DNA of 33,155 bases, from positions 1-33,155 of the IMG/VR virus record IMGVR_UViG_3300017605_000811. The stretch is one strand, 5' to 3'. The notes below the pieces were generated by a model. It was not told the DNA's origin. It ran no database searches and saw only the letters and a list, made by a program, of their open reading frames with translations. The DNA comes from a virus. Below, in pieces: positions 23,901 through 30,916 of the stretch; the first letter of the stretch is position 1; each line of letters starts with the position of its first letter. The position numbers and the translations under genes are program-made.

Positions 23901-25702
23901 GCCGCCTCCTCCATCTCATCCGGCAAAATGTCAAACAGCGTCGCCGCTAAGACCTGCATCTTCGCGCAGTCATAAGCGTGGTTGTTCTTGCTCGGACAAA
24001 CGCGCACCATCCGTTCTTTCTTCAACTGGCCGATGACGATCCGCTTCTTAAACTCGGCGGTCATCTGTTTCCGATATTGAATCTCCAAAGGCTCATGCTC
24101 GCCAACTACTGGCTCATGCCAGAGACCTTGATCGATCAGTCCATCCACCCGATCCGCATAAGTCGGCGCTGAGAAGTCTATCCGCTCGACCTCGCGCTGG
24201 CCCTGCTCGCCAGTCCCGATCTCCGGGTCGCAAAGGATAGGTTCCGAATAAGTCCGCATCACCCGGCCATGCTTCGTTTGATGCCAGAAGAAACGCTCCT
24301 CGCCGTTCTCCTGCGCGGAACCTTTTACCGGAATCCAGCCGTAGCGAATGCAAATCGAATAAACGCCGTGATCCCCTTTCGGACGAAAGCCGGAATCGAT
24401 CAGCGTATGGGACGGCTCAACCTTGTTCTGCGCCCGTAGCTCCTCCAGCTCAGTCGCGCCAAACGCCTTACCGAATGCGATACGCCGGCTCCGGCCATCC
24501 TTGGCCCAGCCGCGAACGACCCACCAATAAACGTCCTCGTCCTGGCGGTCGATTGTCATGAAGCGGACGAATTCGTCTGGCCATTCCGAGTTCACTTCAT
24601 AGGTGGCGCGAACTCCGAAGCTCATCTCTTCGATCAGAGAGTTCTCGGACTTCATCTCGGCTGTGCGCTTTTGGAAGAATTGGATCAGCGGCAAGGGATT
24701 GCCAAGCCGCCAGGCGTTCACGGCATGCAGATAAGTCTCAACCTCGGCCGCCCATGGGGAATCGATAATGCAGGTCCAGTGAAAGGTTCGCCTGCGTGGC
24801 GATTTATCGGTCTGCTCAGCTCGATAGCGGCCAGTGCGATTCCATTCCGACTTGGTTCGGGCGCCGTCAAGATGCGGATGGCCGCAATGCTCGCATTCAA
24901 AGCGAACGGAAGGAAGAGTCTTGGGGATATCCCAGAGCCCCGAGTCGAGCTTATGCTTATCCCAGCGCATTCCCCAGCGGGACCCATCCGGACGCTTCAG
25001 GGTCCACCGCAGCGGGACCATCGGCTTGCGGCAGGAGAAGCATTCGATCTCCCATTCGTGCCAGACTCCGCGCTGACATTGGTTGTCCCAATCGCTTTCA
25101 ACGTCGCCGCCTTGAGAAAGAACCAAGAGCTTGTCCGTCCCCATCTTGGCGTAATCCCCAAGGCGCGCACGGATTTCCTCCATGCGACCCGGCTTATAGA
25201 GCCAAGCCTCGTCGGCGATCATATTCTGATAACCGCGGGACTGAAGTTGGCCGAGAGCGGGACCGCCAATATGAAGCGGCATGCCGGGGAAGATGATTTC
25301 TTGCGTTCGGTTCCGGTGCCGGTCGGCCGGCAGCATGGCGGACATCCATTCGTTGGCTTCGATAGTCGGCCAGATGCGCAGCTCGGCCTCGTCCTTGGCG
25401 GCCTTGTCGTCTTGGAAGATCCAGCGAGTGGGGCCGGGAGTGCGGCCAATGATGGAATAGAGGGCGAGTTCGGCGATCAGGGTTTTGCCGCCGCGGGTGG
25501 GGGCCAGGACGTTGACCTCGCGGCAGTGATCATCGTCCATGGATTCTAGCGGGCCGATAAGGTGGCGGGAAATTGAGGCATTGAAGAGGCCGGTGCGGGT
25601 CAGCGGGGGAACCAGGAAGACTTTATGGCCGGCCCATTCCCAGGTTTGGCGGCGGTCTCGTTCGGAGGTTTTGACCTCCATGCATGCCAGGTCTGGATTC
25701 AT
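23897..25702 (-). CDS. terL: Terminase large subunit, GpA family
   Basis: A 601-residue packaging motor. Walker A at residues 67-74 (APTRGGKT), Walker B near 159-165 (QNMIADEAW, D164/E165). A zinc site of the GpA family is formed by CFSC (221-224) and CEHCGH (270-275). The nuclease part has the expected acidic residues: FMTIDRQ (D385), LIDSGFR (D436) and HAYDCAKM (D578). It cuts concatemeric DNA and pumps it through the portal. The ATG at 25702 overlaps the stop of the 27-aa microprotein by ATGA. Full length for the family, no frameshift seen. Confidence 0.95.
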   Translation of the reverse strand: MNPDLACMEVKTSERDRRQTWEWAGHKVFLVPPLTRTGLFNASISRHLIGPLESMDDDHCREVNVLAPTRGGKTLIAELALYSIIGRTPGPTRWIFQDDKAAKDEAELRIWPTIEANEWMSAMLPADRHRNRTQEIIFPGMPLHIGGPALGQLQSRGYQNMIADEAWLYKPGRMEEIRARLGDYAKMGTDKLLVLSQGGDVESDWDNQCQRGVWHEWEIECFSCRKPMVPLRWTLKRPDGSRWGMRWDKHKLDSGLWDIPKTLPSVRFECEHCGHPHLDGARTKSEWNRTGRYRAEQTDKSPRRRTFHWTCIIDSPWAAEVETYLHAVNAWRLGNPLPLIQFFQKRTAEMKSENSLIEEMSFGVRATYEVNSEWPDEFVRFMTIDRQDEDVYWWVVRGWAKDGRSRRIAFGKAFGATELEELRAQNKVEPSHTLIDSGFRPKGDHGVYSICIRYGWIPVKGSAQENGEERFFWHQTKHGRVMRTYSEPILCDPEIGTGEQGQREVERIDFSAPTYADRVDGLIDQGLWHEPVVGEHEPLEIQYRKQMTAEFKKRIVIGQLKKERMVRVCPSKNNHAYDCAKMQVLAATLFDILPDEMEEAA

Positions 25703-25782
25703 TTAATCAGGGACATAAGCCACCAGCCCAGACAGAAAGCGGCGACGTTCATGGCAATCCAGAAAAGTGTAGATGGTTTCAT
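25699..25782 (-). CDS. 27-residue membrane microprotein between terminase subunits
   Basis: An unlisted short gene visible on the minus strand. ATG at 25782 forms ATGA with the stop of the 76-aa gene and its own TGA forms ATGA with the large-terminase start, so both ends are translationally coupled. The peptide begins MKPSTLFWIAMNVAAFCLGW and ends in a short hydrophobic stretch plus LIK: nearly the whole chain is one predicted transmembrane helix with positive ends. Two perfectly placed overlaps make chance unlikely. Function unknown; it may only carry ribosomes to the terminase gene, or may be a membrane peptide in its own right. Confidence 0.6.
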   Translation of the reverse strand: MKPSTLFWIAMNVAAFCLGWWLMSLIK

Positions 25783-26009
25783 TGTGCCATCCTCTCTTCG
25801 TCCTCGGGCGTCGGAATCCAGCGCCCGACCGGCTTCGGCATCTCCTCGACATGAGCAGCCCCGCAGTTCTCATGGCAATCCCAGATCACCTGCGCAATCT
25901 CGTTGCGGGTCGCTTCGGGATCGCTGTCGCCTCCGGCGCCTTCAGTCCGATGCCATAAATGATGGATTATCGAGGCGGCCCTGAAAGCCCATGACTGCGG
26001 ATAGCTCAT
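25779..26009 (-). CDS. Small unknown protein between terminase subunits
   Basis: A 76-residue protein beginning MSYPQSWAFRAASIIHHLWH, with ATGA overlaps to the small terminase (26009-26006) and to the microprotein (25782-25779). Trp/His-rich N-terminal helix, a CHENC pair in the middle and an acidic end (PTPEDEERMAQ). Two cysteines and several histidines could bind a metal, but no known finger is formed. Location suggests a packaging accessory. Confidence 0.7.
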   Translation of the reverse strand: MSYPQSWAFRAASIIHHLWHRTEGAGGDSDPEATRNEIAQVIWDCHENCGAAHVEEMPKPVGRWIPTPEDEERMAQ

Positions 26010-26518
26010 GCGCAGAGACGCCGCGAAACCTCGTTCAGCAGCCGGCGAACATCGTCGCCGAGACGCTTGCCATAGACACGGGCCTGCGCCACGTCCAGGC
26101 CGGCGACGGCGCTGGGGTATTCGTTGGCCAGCTTCTGCTCGAGGAGTTGGTCCACCTCGGATGCAAACTTGGCATGGAAGTCGGCGACCAGACGCTTTGG
26201 GATTAGGGCGCCGGAGTCGCGGTCGTTTCGAATGCGGAGCTTGCGGATTTCTTCGGAGAGCTTCTGCTCGCGAAGTGGAGCGTGCTCGGTCGCGGCTGGA
26301 ATGCGCTCACCATGCTCGGCAAACCAGGCGCGCCAGGAGGTTTCATCGATGCGACCGCCTGAGCGGAAGGCTGGACAGCCTTGACCCTTTGACCATTTCA
26401 GGACTTCGATTGTGGTTTTCATGGCCGAAGCTGCCTGCGCCATGCTCTCGAAAATCTGACTCGGATTCTTAGTCCGACCTAACTTTCTTGCGGGTGCCAA
26501 GCTTTTTTTGGGTCTCAT
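26006..26518 (-). CDS. terS: Terminase small subunit (Nu1-like)
   Basis: A 170-residue DNA-binding protein. After a basic N-terminus (MRPKKSLAPARKLGRTKNPS) a winged-helix pattern appears: MAQAASAMKTTIEVLKWSKG, then GCPAFRSGGRIDETSWRAWF, which matches the lambda Nu1 and excisionase-like motif G-C-P-x-F-x-x-G-R-I. The C-terminal half is a helical oligomerisation region (REQKLSEEIRKLRIRNDRDS). It should recognise the packaging start site, often located just upstream of its gene. Confidence 0.8.
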   Translation of the reverse strand: MRPKKSLAPARKLGRTKNPSQIFESMAQAASAMKTTIEVLKWSKGQGCPAFRSGGRIDETSWRAWFAEHGERIPAATEHAPLREQKLSEEIRKLRIRNDRDSGALIPKRLVADFHAKFASEVDQLLEQKLANEYPSAVAGLDVAQARVYGKRLGDDVRRLLNEVSRRLCA

Positions 26519-26682
26519 GGAAAAATGGGTCGGTCTTTCGGTAACCTGTTCCCCCGCCTTCCAAAAAGATTCCTTACCCCGGCCGGTCCTAATAGCGTCC
26601 CAGGCTCATATCTGTATGCGCCCAGGCTGCTAATATAATGGCTGCGTGGGCCTCTATTCGTATGCATGGAGGCGCATATCAT
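26515..26682 (-). other. 166-base spacer upstream of terS with a 55-codon open frame; possible pac/cos region
   Basis: This is the longest stretch without a firm gene. One minus frame is open for 55 codons: ATG two bases after the TAG of the 65-aa gene, TGA overlapping the terS ATG. The fit suggests a gene, but codons such as ATA, AGA, AGG, CTA and TTA are unlike the neighbours and the peptide (MICASMHTNRGPRSHYISSL at its start) has no recognisable domain. The stretch also contains a repeated CCCAGGCT (26599-26606 and 26621-26628) and an inverted repeat TATGCGCC / GGCGCATA (26615-26622, 26671-26678). A packaging or regulatory site is equally possible. Confidence 0.35.
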
Positions 26683-26684
26683 AG

Positions 26685-26882
26685 CTATTTCAGATAGGCC
26701 TCAATATAGGCCTCTATACTGGCACCCTCTTCTTCCAATGCACCAACGCAGTTCTCAATTGCACGCTGATAGCTTAAGGCTTCAATTGTTCCTGGAGGAT
26801 CAGTCAGTGATTGGTTGAGGCACAATTCGGCCGCTCGCCTTAGTCCATTTATGATTGCCATAGAACGCTCGGCTTCACTCAT
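26685..26882 (-). CDS. Small helical protein of unknown function
   Basis: A 65-residue protein, MSEAERSMAIINGLRRAAEL at the start and EEEGASIEAYIEAYLK at the end, nearly all helix, acidic C-terminus. ATGA overlap with the gene before it. No family recognised; position before the packaging region suggests an early-late boundary gene. Confidence 0.65.
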   Translation of the reverse strand: MSEAERSMAIINGLRRAAELCLNQSLTDPPGTIEALSYQRAIENCVGALEEEGASIEAYIEAYLK

Positions 26883-27412
26883 GTCGCCTTTGCCTTCCTC
26901 TGTTTATAGCTATGCCGCATCGCTCTCCTCCCCACATCGCTGCGACTAACCCTGGTCTTCCTCAATCCCAGCGCCTTCCTTATCTGATCAACTCCCTGCT
27001 GCATCGCCTGTTTACTAATCCGGAATTGCTTCCCCCATTCCTGCAGCGACCTATCAATCACGCTCGTAAACCCAGAAGCTAATCCGATCTGTATCGCCTT
27101 CAGCCTTGGATTGCGCGCTTGCATCATCTCGGAAAGCCACCACTCGCAGATGTCTCGCCGTTCTTCGTGCATGCGCTCCTGGACTATTTTAGCGATTAGC
27201 TTGCCTGCTTCGCCATTCGAAGTAAGAGCTTCGCGGACTCTCGATTCAATACTGTCCAATTCGCTCGGATCCCATCCGTAAGCCGGAATTTGCCGATGCT
27301 CCGCACTGCCTTCGAGATATTCGCTTCCATGCTGGATCGGATTGCTCAATTGCTTTTCCTTAGCCTCCAATACCTCTCCGCTCCCCAAGCACCAGCCGCT
27401 CGCAGCGGGCAC
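26879..27412 (-). CDS. Helix-turn-helix-like protein of unknown function
   Basis: Up to 177 residues if read from a GTG at 27412; a TTG at 27349, preceded by AAGGA at good spacing, may be the true start (156 residues). The C-terminal part (SLQEWGKQFRISKQAMQQGV followed by DQIRKALGLRKTRVSR) has the look of a helix-turn-helix of sigma or regulator type, ending in a very basic tail (RRAMRHSYKQRKAKAT). Could be a transcription regulator of late genes; this is inferred from the helix pattern and its place directly before the packaging operon. ATGA overlap with the 65-aa gene. Confidence 0.6.
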   Translation of the reverse strand: MPAASGWCLGSGEVLEAKEKQLSNPIQHGSEYLEGSAEHRQIPAYGWDPSELDSIESRVREALTSNGEAGKLIAKIVQERMHEERRDICEWWLSEMMQARNPRLKAIQIGLASGFTSVIDRSLQEWGKQFRISKQAMQQGVDQIRKALGLRKTRVSRSDVGRRAMRHSYKQRKAKAT

Positions 27413-27437
27413 GCAGGGTGTCGGGTTTGGGGGTCAT
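27360..27437 (-). CDS. Possible 25-residue leader ORF
   Basis: ATG at 27437 overlaps the upstream zinc-ribbon stop by ATGA, and the frame ends in TAA at 27360, 11 bases before the TTG start candidate of the next gene. The peptide starts MTPKPDTLRARCERLVLGER and is basic. If real, it would keep ribosomes moving to the TTG start; if not, the GTG at 27412 in another frame is used. Weak evidence, based on spacing only. Confidence 0.3.
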   Translation of the reverse strand: MTPKPDTLRARCERLVLGERRGIGG

Positions 27438-27616
27438 GGGTTCGCCTCTCCCGTGTTCTGGCATTGAATGCAAATCATCATGCCATTAACATAAGCTGTG
27501 TCTGTGATTTGGATCGTTTGGCCGCAGCAATCACAGACTTCCTCGACAGCTTCTGGCGGAATGCCGATCAGTGGAACTTTGTAGCCATCCCGATTAACCA
27601 TTGCATGCTCGCTCAT
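27434..27616 (-). CDS. Small zinc-ribbon protein
   Basis: A 60-residue protein with two knuckles: EEVCDCCGQTIQ and MMICIQCQNTGE, i.e. CxxC about 20 residues apart, typical of a zinc ribbon. The start MSEHAMVNRDGYKVPLIGIP is polar. ATGA overlap with the preceding gene. Likely nucleic-acid or protein binding; no specific family recognised. Confidence 0.7.
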   Translation of the reverse strand: MSEHAMVNRDGYKVPLIGIPPEAVEEVCDCCGQTIQITDTAYVNGMMICIQCQNTGEANP

Positions 27617-27942
27617 CCAACCTCCTCCCTCATTTTCGCGAAGCGTTGGGCGAGAGCTTGGCCGCGGTAGATGGCGGGCGGGGTTTTGAAAGAAGTTTGA
27701 GCAGGCAAGGCCAGAGGTTTGCCGGCAACTGCGGCTCGATCTTCGCTACAGGCACCGACCTGAAGGCTATTCGTTGCCGCAGTTTCGCGTCGAGCGTCCC
27801 CGCCCAAACAAAATCGCACCGCCTCGTCCGCATCCCTGCGCGCCATGGCACAGGCTTCATCGTTAGCCTCGCCAGTGCCGACCAGAGACCCGAGGCGTTC
27901 GTGGTAGGTGTAGGACCAGAGGGTGGCTTGGTCGGTGGTCAT
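27613..27942 (-). CDS. Unknown early protein
   Basis: A 109-residue protein from an ATG at 27942 that overlaps the replication-gene stop by ATGA; a longer reading to 28080 is rejected. MTTDQATLWSYTYHERLGSL opens it, an Ala/Arg-rich middle follows (AMARRDADEAVRFC), and AIYRGQALAQRFAKMREEVG ends it. No domain recognised. By position it could assist the replication initiator upstream. Confidence 0.6.
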   Translation of the reverse strand: MTTDQATLWSYTYHERLGSLVGTGEANDEACAMARRDADEAVRFCLGGDARRETAATNSLQVGACSEDRAAVAGKPLALPAQTSFKTPPAIYRGQALAQRFAKMREEVG

Positions 27943-28634
27943 TTGAAGCGTTTCCACAGGTCCATGGCGAAGGCGCCGAGGTTGGTTTTGATGGTCGCTG
28001 GCCGGTCGCGCTTGACTGTCTCGACCTCGGCAATCACGCGCTCGGCCTTCTTCGAATTTTGGCGGTAAAGCGTTCGCCAAATGCCGCCATGCTCGGCCAT
28101 TTGCGCCTTTCCCAGAACGCCGCGGCAGCGAAGAATGAAGCCGTTTTCGGCGGCCTTTTCCCCGTTTTCACCGGCGCTTCCAGCGCATTTACCTAAACGT
28201 TTAAATGCGCTATCGCTATCGGAGTCGGGATCGTAATCGTTAATCGGGACATTTGTTTGCGTCTGCTTACATCCGTTTGCATCTGCATGCAGACGTTCGC
28301 AGATTTCCGGCGGCGGATCCGGATACTTACTTGTGAGCGCCCGGCCCTTCTCGCACTTATGAATTGCCAGGTATTGCTTGCTGTCCCCGGCCATGTAGGT
28401 GCTTACGAGTCCCGCATGCTCACACTCAAGGAGCAGCTTGGCTACGTCCGCGCCAGAGACTATGGACAGTTGCAAAGGGAAAATCGCGGCTCGCAAGAGA
28501 TCCGCGTGGGCCGTATATCGGCCAAAATCATCAACCCGGTTCAGCAGGCGCCGATAGAAGACCTCGGCTTGCCAGGAGAGGGCGTTTACGCGCTCACTCT
28601 CGATTGCTGACTCTCGGATGTAGCGGTTAGGCAT
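27939..28634 (-). CDS. Probable phage replication initiator (replisome-organizer-like)
   Basis: A 231-residue protein beginning MPNRYIRESAIESERVNALS. The N-terminal 100 residues (WQAEVFYRRLLNRVDDFGRY, ADLLRAAIFPLQL, LLLECEHAGLVSTYM) match the winged-helix start of many phage replication proteins of the DnaD/replisome-organizer type. A low-complexity acidic linker (DYDPDSDSDSAF) precedes a helical C-terminal domain. The ATG at 28634 is chosen; a TTG at 28661 is possible, and GAGGAG lies too far upstream (about 18 bases) to serve it well. Probably binds the origin and loads helicase, by family knowledge. Confidence 0.65.
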   Translation of the reverse strand: MPNRYIRESAIESERVNALSWQAEVFYRRLLNRVDDFGRYTAHADLLRAAIFPLQLSIVSGADVAKLLLECEHAGLVSTYMAGDSKQYLAIHKCEKGRALTSKYPDPPPEICERLHADANGCKQTQTNVPINDYDPDSDSDSAFKRLGKCAGSAGENGEKAAENGFILRCRGVLGKAQMAEHGGIWRTLYRQNSKKAERVIAEVETVKRDRPATIKTNLGAFAMDLWKRFK

Positions 28635-28664
28635 GGGACGCAGCGCGTGCTCGCTCCTCAAGAA

Positions 28665-28865
28665 TCAACACTTGTTTCGCTTCCTGCCGCGCGCCAAGGC
28701 CACGAGCACGATCGCGGCTTGTCGGCGGTATTCTAAGCGCAATTGGCCGTCGAGATACTCGGAAAGCTCGCGCCTGTTCGCGAAGAAAGACTCGCAAGTA
28801 TTGCAGAGCATTGTATCGGTCGGCTTCTTGTCCCCGCAGGGGCAAATTGTGTTTTCGTAGCTCAC
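28665..28865 (-). CDS. Small zinc-finger protein, GTG start
   Basis: A 66-residue protein. Start GTG at 28865 forms a GTGA overlap with the resolvase stop, which decides between frames. TICPCGDKKP and MLCNTCESFF give a C-x-C and C-x-x-C metal site; the rest is a basic helix (LRLEYRRQAAIVLVALARGR). A competing minus frame over 28627-28935 has no such motif. Likely nucleic-acid binding, function unknown. Confidence 0.65.
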   Translation of the reverse strand: MSYENTICPCGDKKPTDTMLCNTCESFFANRRELSEYLDGQLRLEYRRQAAIVLVALARGRKRNKC

Positions 28866-29368
28866 ACTCCCAAAACCTCCTGCCCATGCTGCATCGCTCC
28901 ATTGAACAGTTCCGCGCAAGCCGCATGCTTCGCAAGCGGACTCGCCACCGAAACCTTCACATGCACCCCAGGCTTTGCCCCATATCGCTTGTAGAGATGC
29001 TCGTCCACAATCTGCGAGTCGTCCCGCCAGATGATGCCAGTAAGCGCGTCCTCGACCGCCCTGGCCAACTTGAGTGCATCAGGCTTGGTGATCGGGAACT
29101 CCGGTGCCGATGCGCGAATGCCCTTTTTGGCGAGATGGCCGGCCGGCCTTAGGCGCACGAAGATCAAGGACAGTTCGATCGGCCCCATGAGCAGATCGCC
29201 CTTGTAGGCTGCCGATGCGGCCTGACTCACATCGGTCTTCCAGTCTCGCGATTTAGGATTATCGTCAACAACGATCGCGCGCTTCCAGCCCTTCGGAATA
29301 AAGGCGCGCTTGCTGCCGGCCGTTTTCGGCTCGCCGCTGACCCAGAATTCGATTGATTGAGCCTGCAT
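28862..29368 (-). CDS. rusA: RusA-type Holliday junction resolvase, one catalytic Asp replaced
   Basis: A 168-residue protein from the ATG at 29368. EFWVSGEPKTAGSKRAFIPK is the RusA entry strand with the positive loop; ITKPDALKLARAVEDALTG and IIWRDDSQIVDEHLYKRYG are family hallmarks (D97, D107, D116, D117, K127). In most members the first motif reads K-P-D-x-D; here the second Asp is Leu99, confirmed as CTC in the DNA. E. coli RusA needs both, so activity may be altered or lost. Resolves recombination branches before packaging, in line with the RecT gene upstream. Confidence 0.85.
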   Translation of the reverse strand: MQAQSIEFWVSGEPKTAGSKRAFIPKGWKRAIVVDDNPKSRDWKTDVSQAASAAYKGDLLMGPIELSLIFVRLRPAGHLAKKGIRASAPEFPITKPDALKLARAVEDALTGIIWRDDSQIVDEHLYKRYGAKPGVHVKVSVASPLAKHAACAELFNGAMQHGQEVLGV

Positions 29369-29370
29369 GG

Positions 29371-29703
29371 CTATAGCCCCCGGCCCTCCAGCCAATCCGC
29401 AATCGCTTCGCGGGTCCATTCGTGATCGTCGTTGAGGTGCGCCACGACATCGCAAATGGAACCGGCCACTGGCTTTTCATCACAGACGGGGCACCGCTCT
29501 TGGCCGCGCATCGCCAGTCCAAACCTTTCTGCCAACGCGGACTCGCCTAAATGAGACTCGCTTACATCGCCCTTGATGGCCTCGACCGCTGCGCCCAGGG
29601 CGCATGTCCTGCCATGCGAATCAAGCAACGTCCCCCGGCACTGCGGCCGAAACGTCGCCCCCAGCCGAATGGCTTGGCTCAAGGTTTTGAGTTTGTCGCT
29701 CAT
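29371..29703 (-). CDS. Unknown phage protein with metal-binding C-terminus
   Basis: A 110-residue protein. The first half (LSQAIRLGATFRPQCRG, CALGAAVEAIKGD) is helical. The second half has CPVCDEKPVAGSICDVVAHL then NDDHEWTREAIADWLE, giving CxxC, H and H that could bind zinc. I recall this HLND-H-WTRE ending from many phage genomes, with no known function. ATGA overlap with the coiled-coil gene, two bases before the resolvase ATG. Confidence 0.7.
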   Translation of the reverse strand: MSDKLKTLSQAIRLGATFRPQCRGTLLDSHGRTCALGAAVEAIKGDVSESHLGESALAERFGLAMRGQERCPVCDEKPVAGSICDVVAHLNDDHEWTREAIADWLEGRGL

Positions 29704-30563
29704 GCCGCACCCCCTAACGTAATCGCCTCCCTCGCCGGCAGCCGTCTCACCGTCGATTGCACCTCCTTATGCCAAGTCACCCCCGGCACCTTGACCCCGT
29801 TGGCCAAGTCGCGCTTGAGCCCCACCAAGTCGAACTCCACTTTGCGCACCAAATCCGGCCTGGCTTTCACCAACTCGAACTCGCGGATCTGATCGATGAC
29901 CACGATTTCAGCCACGGACTGGCCTTTGGCGCGCACCGGCTCCGCAACGGTCGGCAGGCAAGCCTGCTCACGGTTGAATCGTTCCTGAATCTGCTCCATC
30001 TGTTGCAGGCTATTAGCCTCGGCCAGTTCGCGTTGCCGCTTCACCTCGGCTTCCAGCTTCACGGCTTCCTCGGCGCTGGCCTTGCGCCGGGCCTCCGCTG
30101 CTGCCGCCTCCAGCTTCGAGACTCGCTCCGCCTCTTCGCGCGCCACGCGGGCAATCTCGGCGTTACGCTCGGCCTCCAGGCGTTGCTGTTCGAGTACCCG
30201 GGCGGCTTCCTCGGCTTTGCGCTTGGCTTCGACTTGCTGTTGGTAGTTGCCGACCTCGCGGGCGACGCGCATCAGTTCGGCCTCGATCGGCGCAATGAAT
30301 GTCCTGGCCGCGTTGTCGATGGTCCGGCCGAACTCCAGCACGGGATCTTTCATCACCTTGCGAGCCTTCTCAGTGTCGGACTTCAGGGCGGCGGCTGCCG
30401 CTTGGGCCGCAACGGCGCGTTCGTTCTCTTCTGGGGTTGAGACGCGGCCGACCATGGCCAGGCCATCGAGGGCTTCTTCGCGGCGCTGGACGGCGGCTGG
30501 AGTCCATTGGACGGTCATGGCGCCGTCGTCGCGGATGGCGAGGGCTTTAGAATGTTCGGTCAT
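29700..30563 (-). CDS. Coiled-coil protein next to RecT
   Basis: A 287-residue protein. The second ATG of an ATGATG pair, at 30563, lies six bases after a perfect AGGAGG and is chosen; an ATG at 30584 overlaps the previous stop by ATGA. Residues about 100-200 are a long charged coiled coil (NYQQQVEAKRKAEEAARVLE and similar heptads). The C-terminal domain (IVVIDQIREFELVKARPDLV, DLVGLKRDLANGVKVPGVTW) is globular alpha/beta. Proteins of this plan occur beside phage recombinases; the role is not known to me. It is one of the few genes with a full Shine-Dalgarno, which suggests high expression. Confidence 0.7.
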   Translation of the reverse strand: MTEHSKALAIRDDGAMTVQWTPAAVQRREEALDGLAMVGRVSTPEENERAVAAQAAAAALKSDTEKARKVMKDPVLEFGRTIDNAARTFIAPIEAELMRVAREVGNYQQQVEAKRKAEEAARVLEQQRLEAERNAEIARVAREEAERVSKLEAAAAEARRKASAEEAVKLEAEVKRQRELAEANSLQQMEQIQERFNREQACLPTVAEPVRAKGQSVAEIVVIDQIREFELVKARPDLVRKVEFDLVGLKRDLANGVKVPGVTWHKEVQSTVRRLPAREAITLGGAA

Positions 30564-30580
30564 CATCGTCCTCCTCTCCG

Positions 30581-30916
30581 TCATTGGAAAGGCACATCTC
30601 CACCGTCTGAAACGCTTGCTAGCCGTTTGGGCTCCTGCGGCAGTTCGTAGCGGCTCACTGGGACCGCTCGAATCGAGTTTGCCATTCCCCTCGCAATCTG
30701 CTCTGTCGTCGGATTGATGCTATAGATCGCGCCATGGCCGAAGAAGCGAGTATAAGCGGCCTGCGCCGGCTCGTCTTCGATGGCCGGGACATCGATGCGA
30801 AGCATGGCCGTTCCCGCGATCGTTTGCTCGGTCACCTTCCCGGCGATCTTCTGGTGGCCGAACAACTCCACGATTGCCCAGCAGTCCAAGTTCGCAGTTT
30901 TGGGTTCTTCGTTCAC
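30581..30916 (-). CDS. Unknown RecT-linked protein
   Basis: A 111-residue protein with the sequence CWAIVELFGHQKIAGKVTEQ and GAIYSINPTTEQIARGMANS. I recall this small family from early regions of other phages, without a function. It is mainly beta strands in the first half and ends in a polar segment. ATGA overlaps on both sides bind it to recT and the coiled-coil gene. No membrane or metal motif. Confidence 0.7.
   Translation of the reverse strand: MNEEPKTANLDCWAIVELFGHQKIAGKVTEQTIAGTAMLRIDVPAIEDEPAQAAYTRFFGHGAIYSINPTTEQIARGMANSIRAVPVSRYELPQEPKRLASVSDGGDVPFQ

Noticed and set aside
24671-25549. Plus-strand open frame of 292 codons
   Set aside because: Antisense to the large terminase, whose Walker and nuclease motifs are unmistakable.
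28627-28935. Alternative minus frame of 102 codons over the small zinc-finger gene
   Set aside because: The competing frame from GTG 28865 has a GTGA junction and cysteine motifs; this one is Arg-rich with neither.
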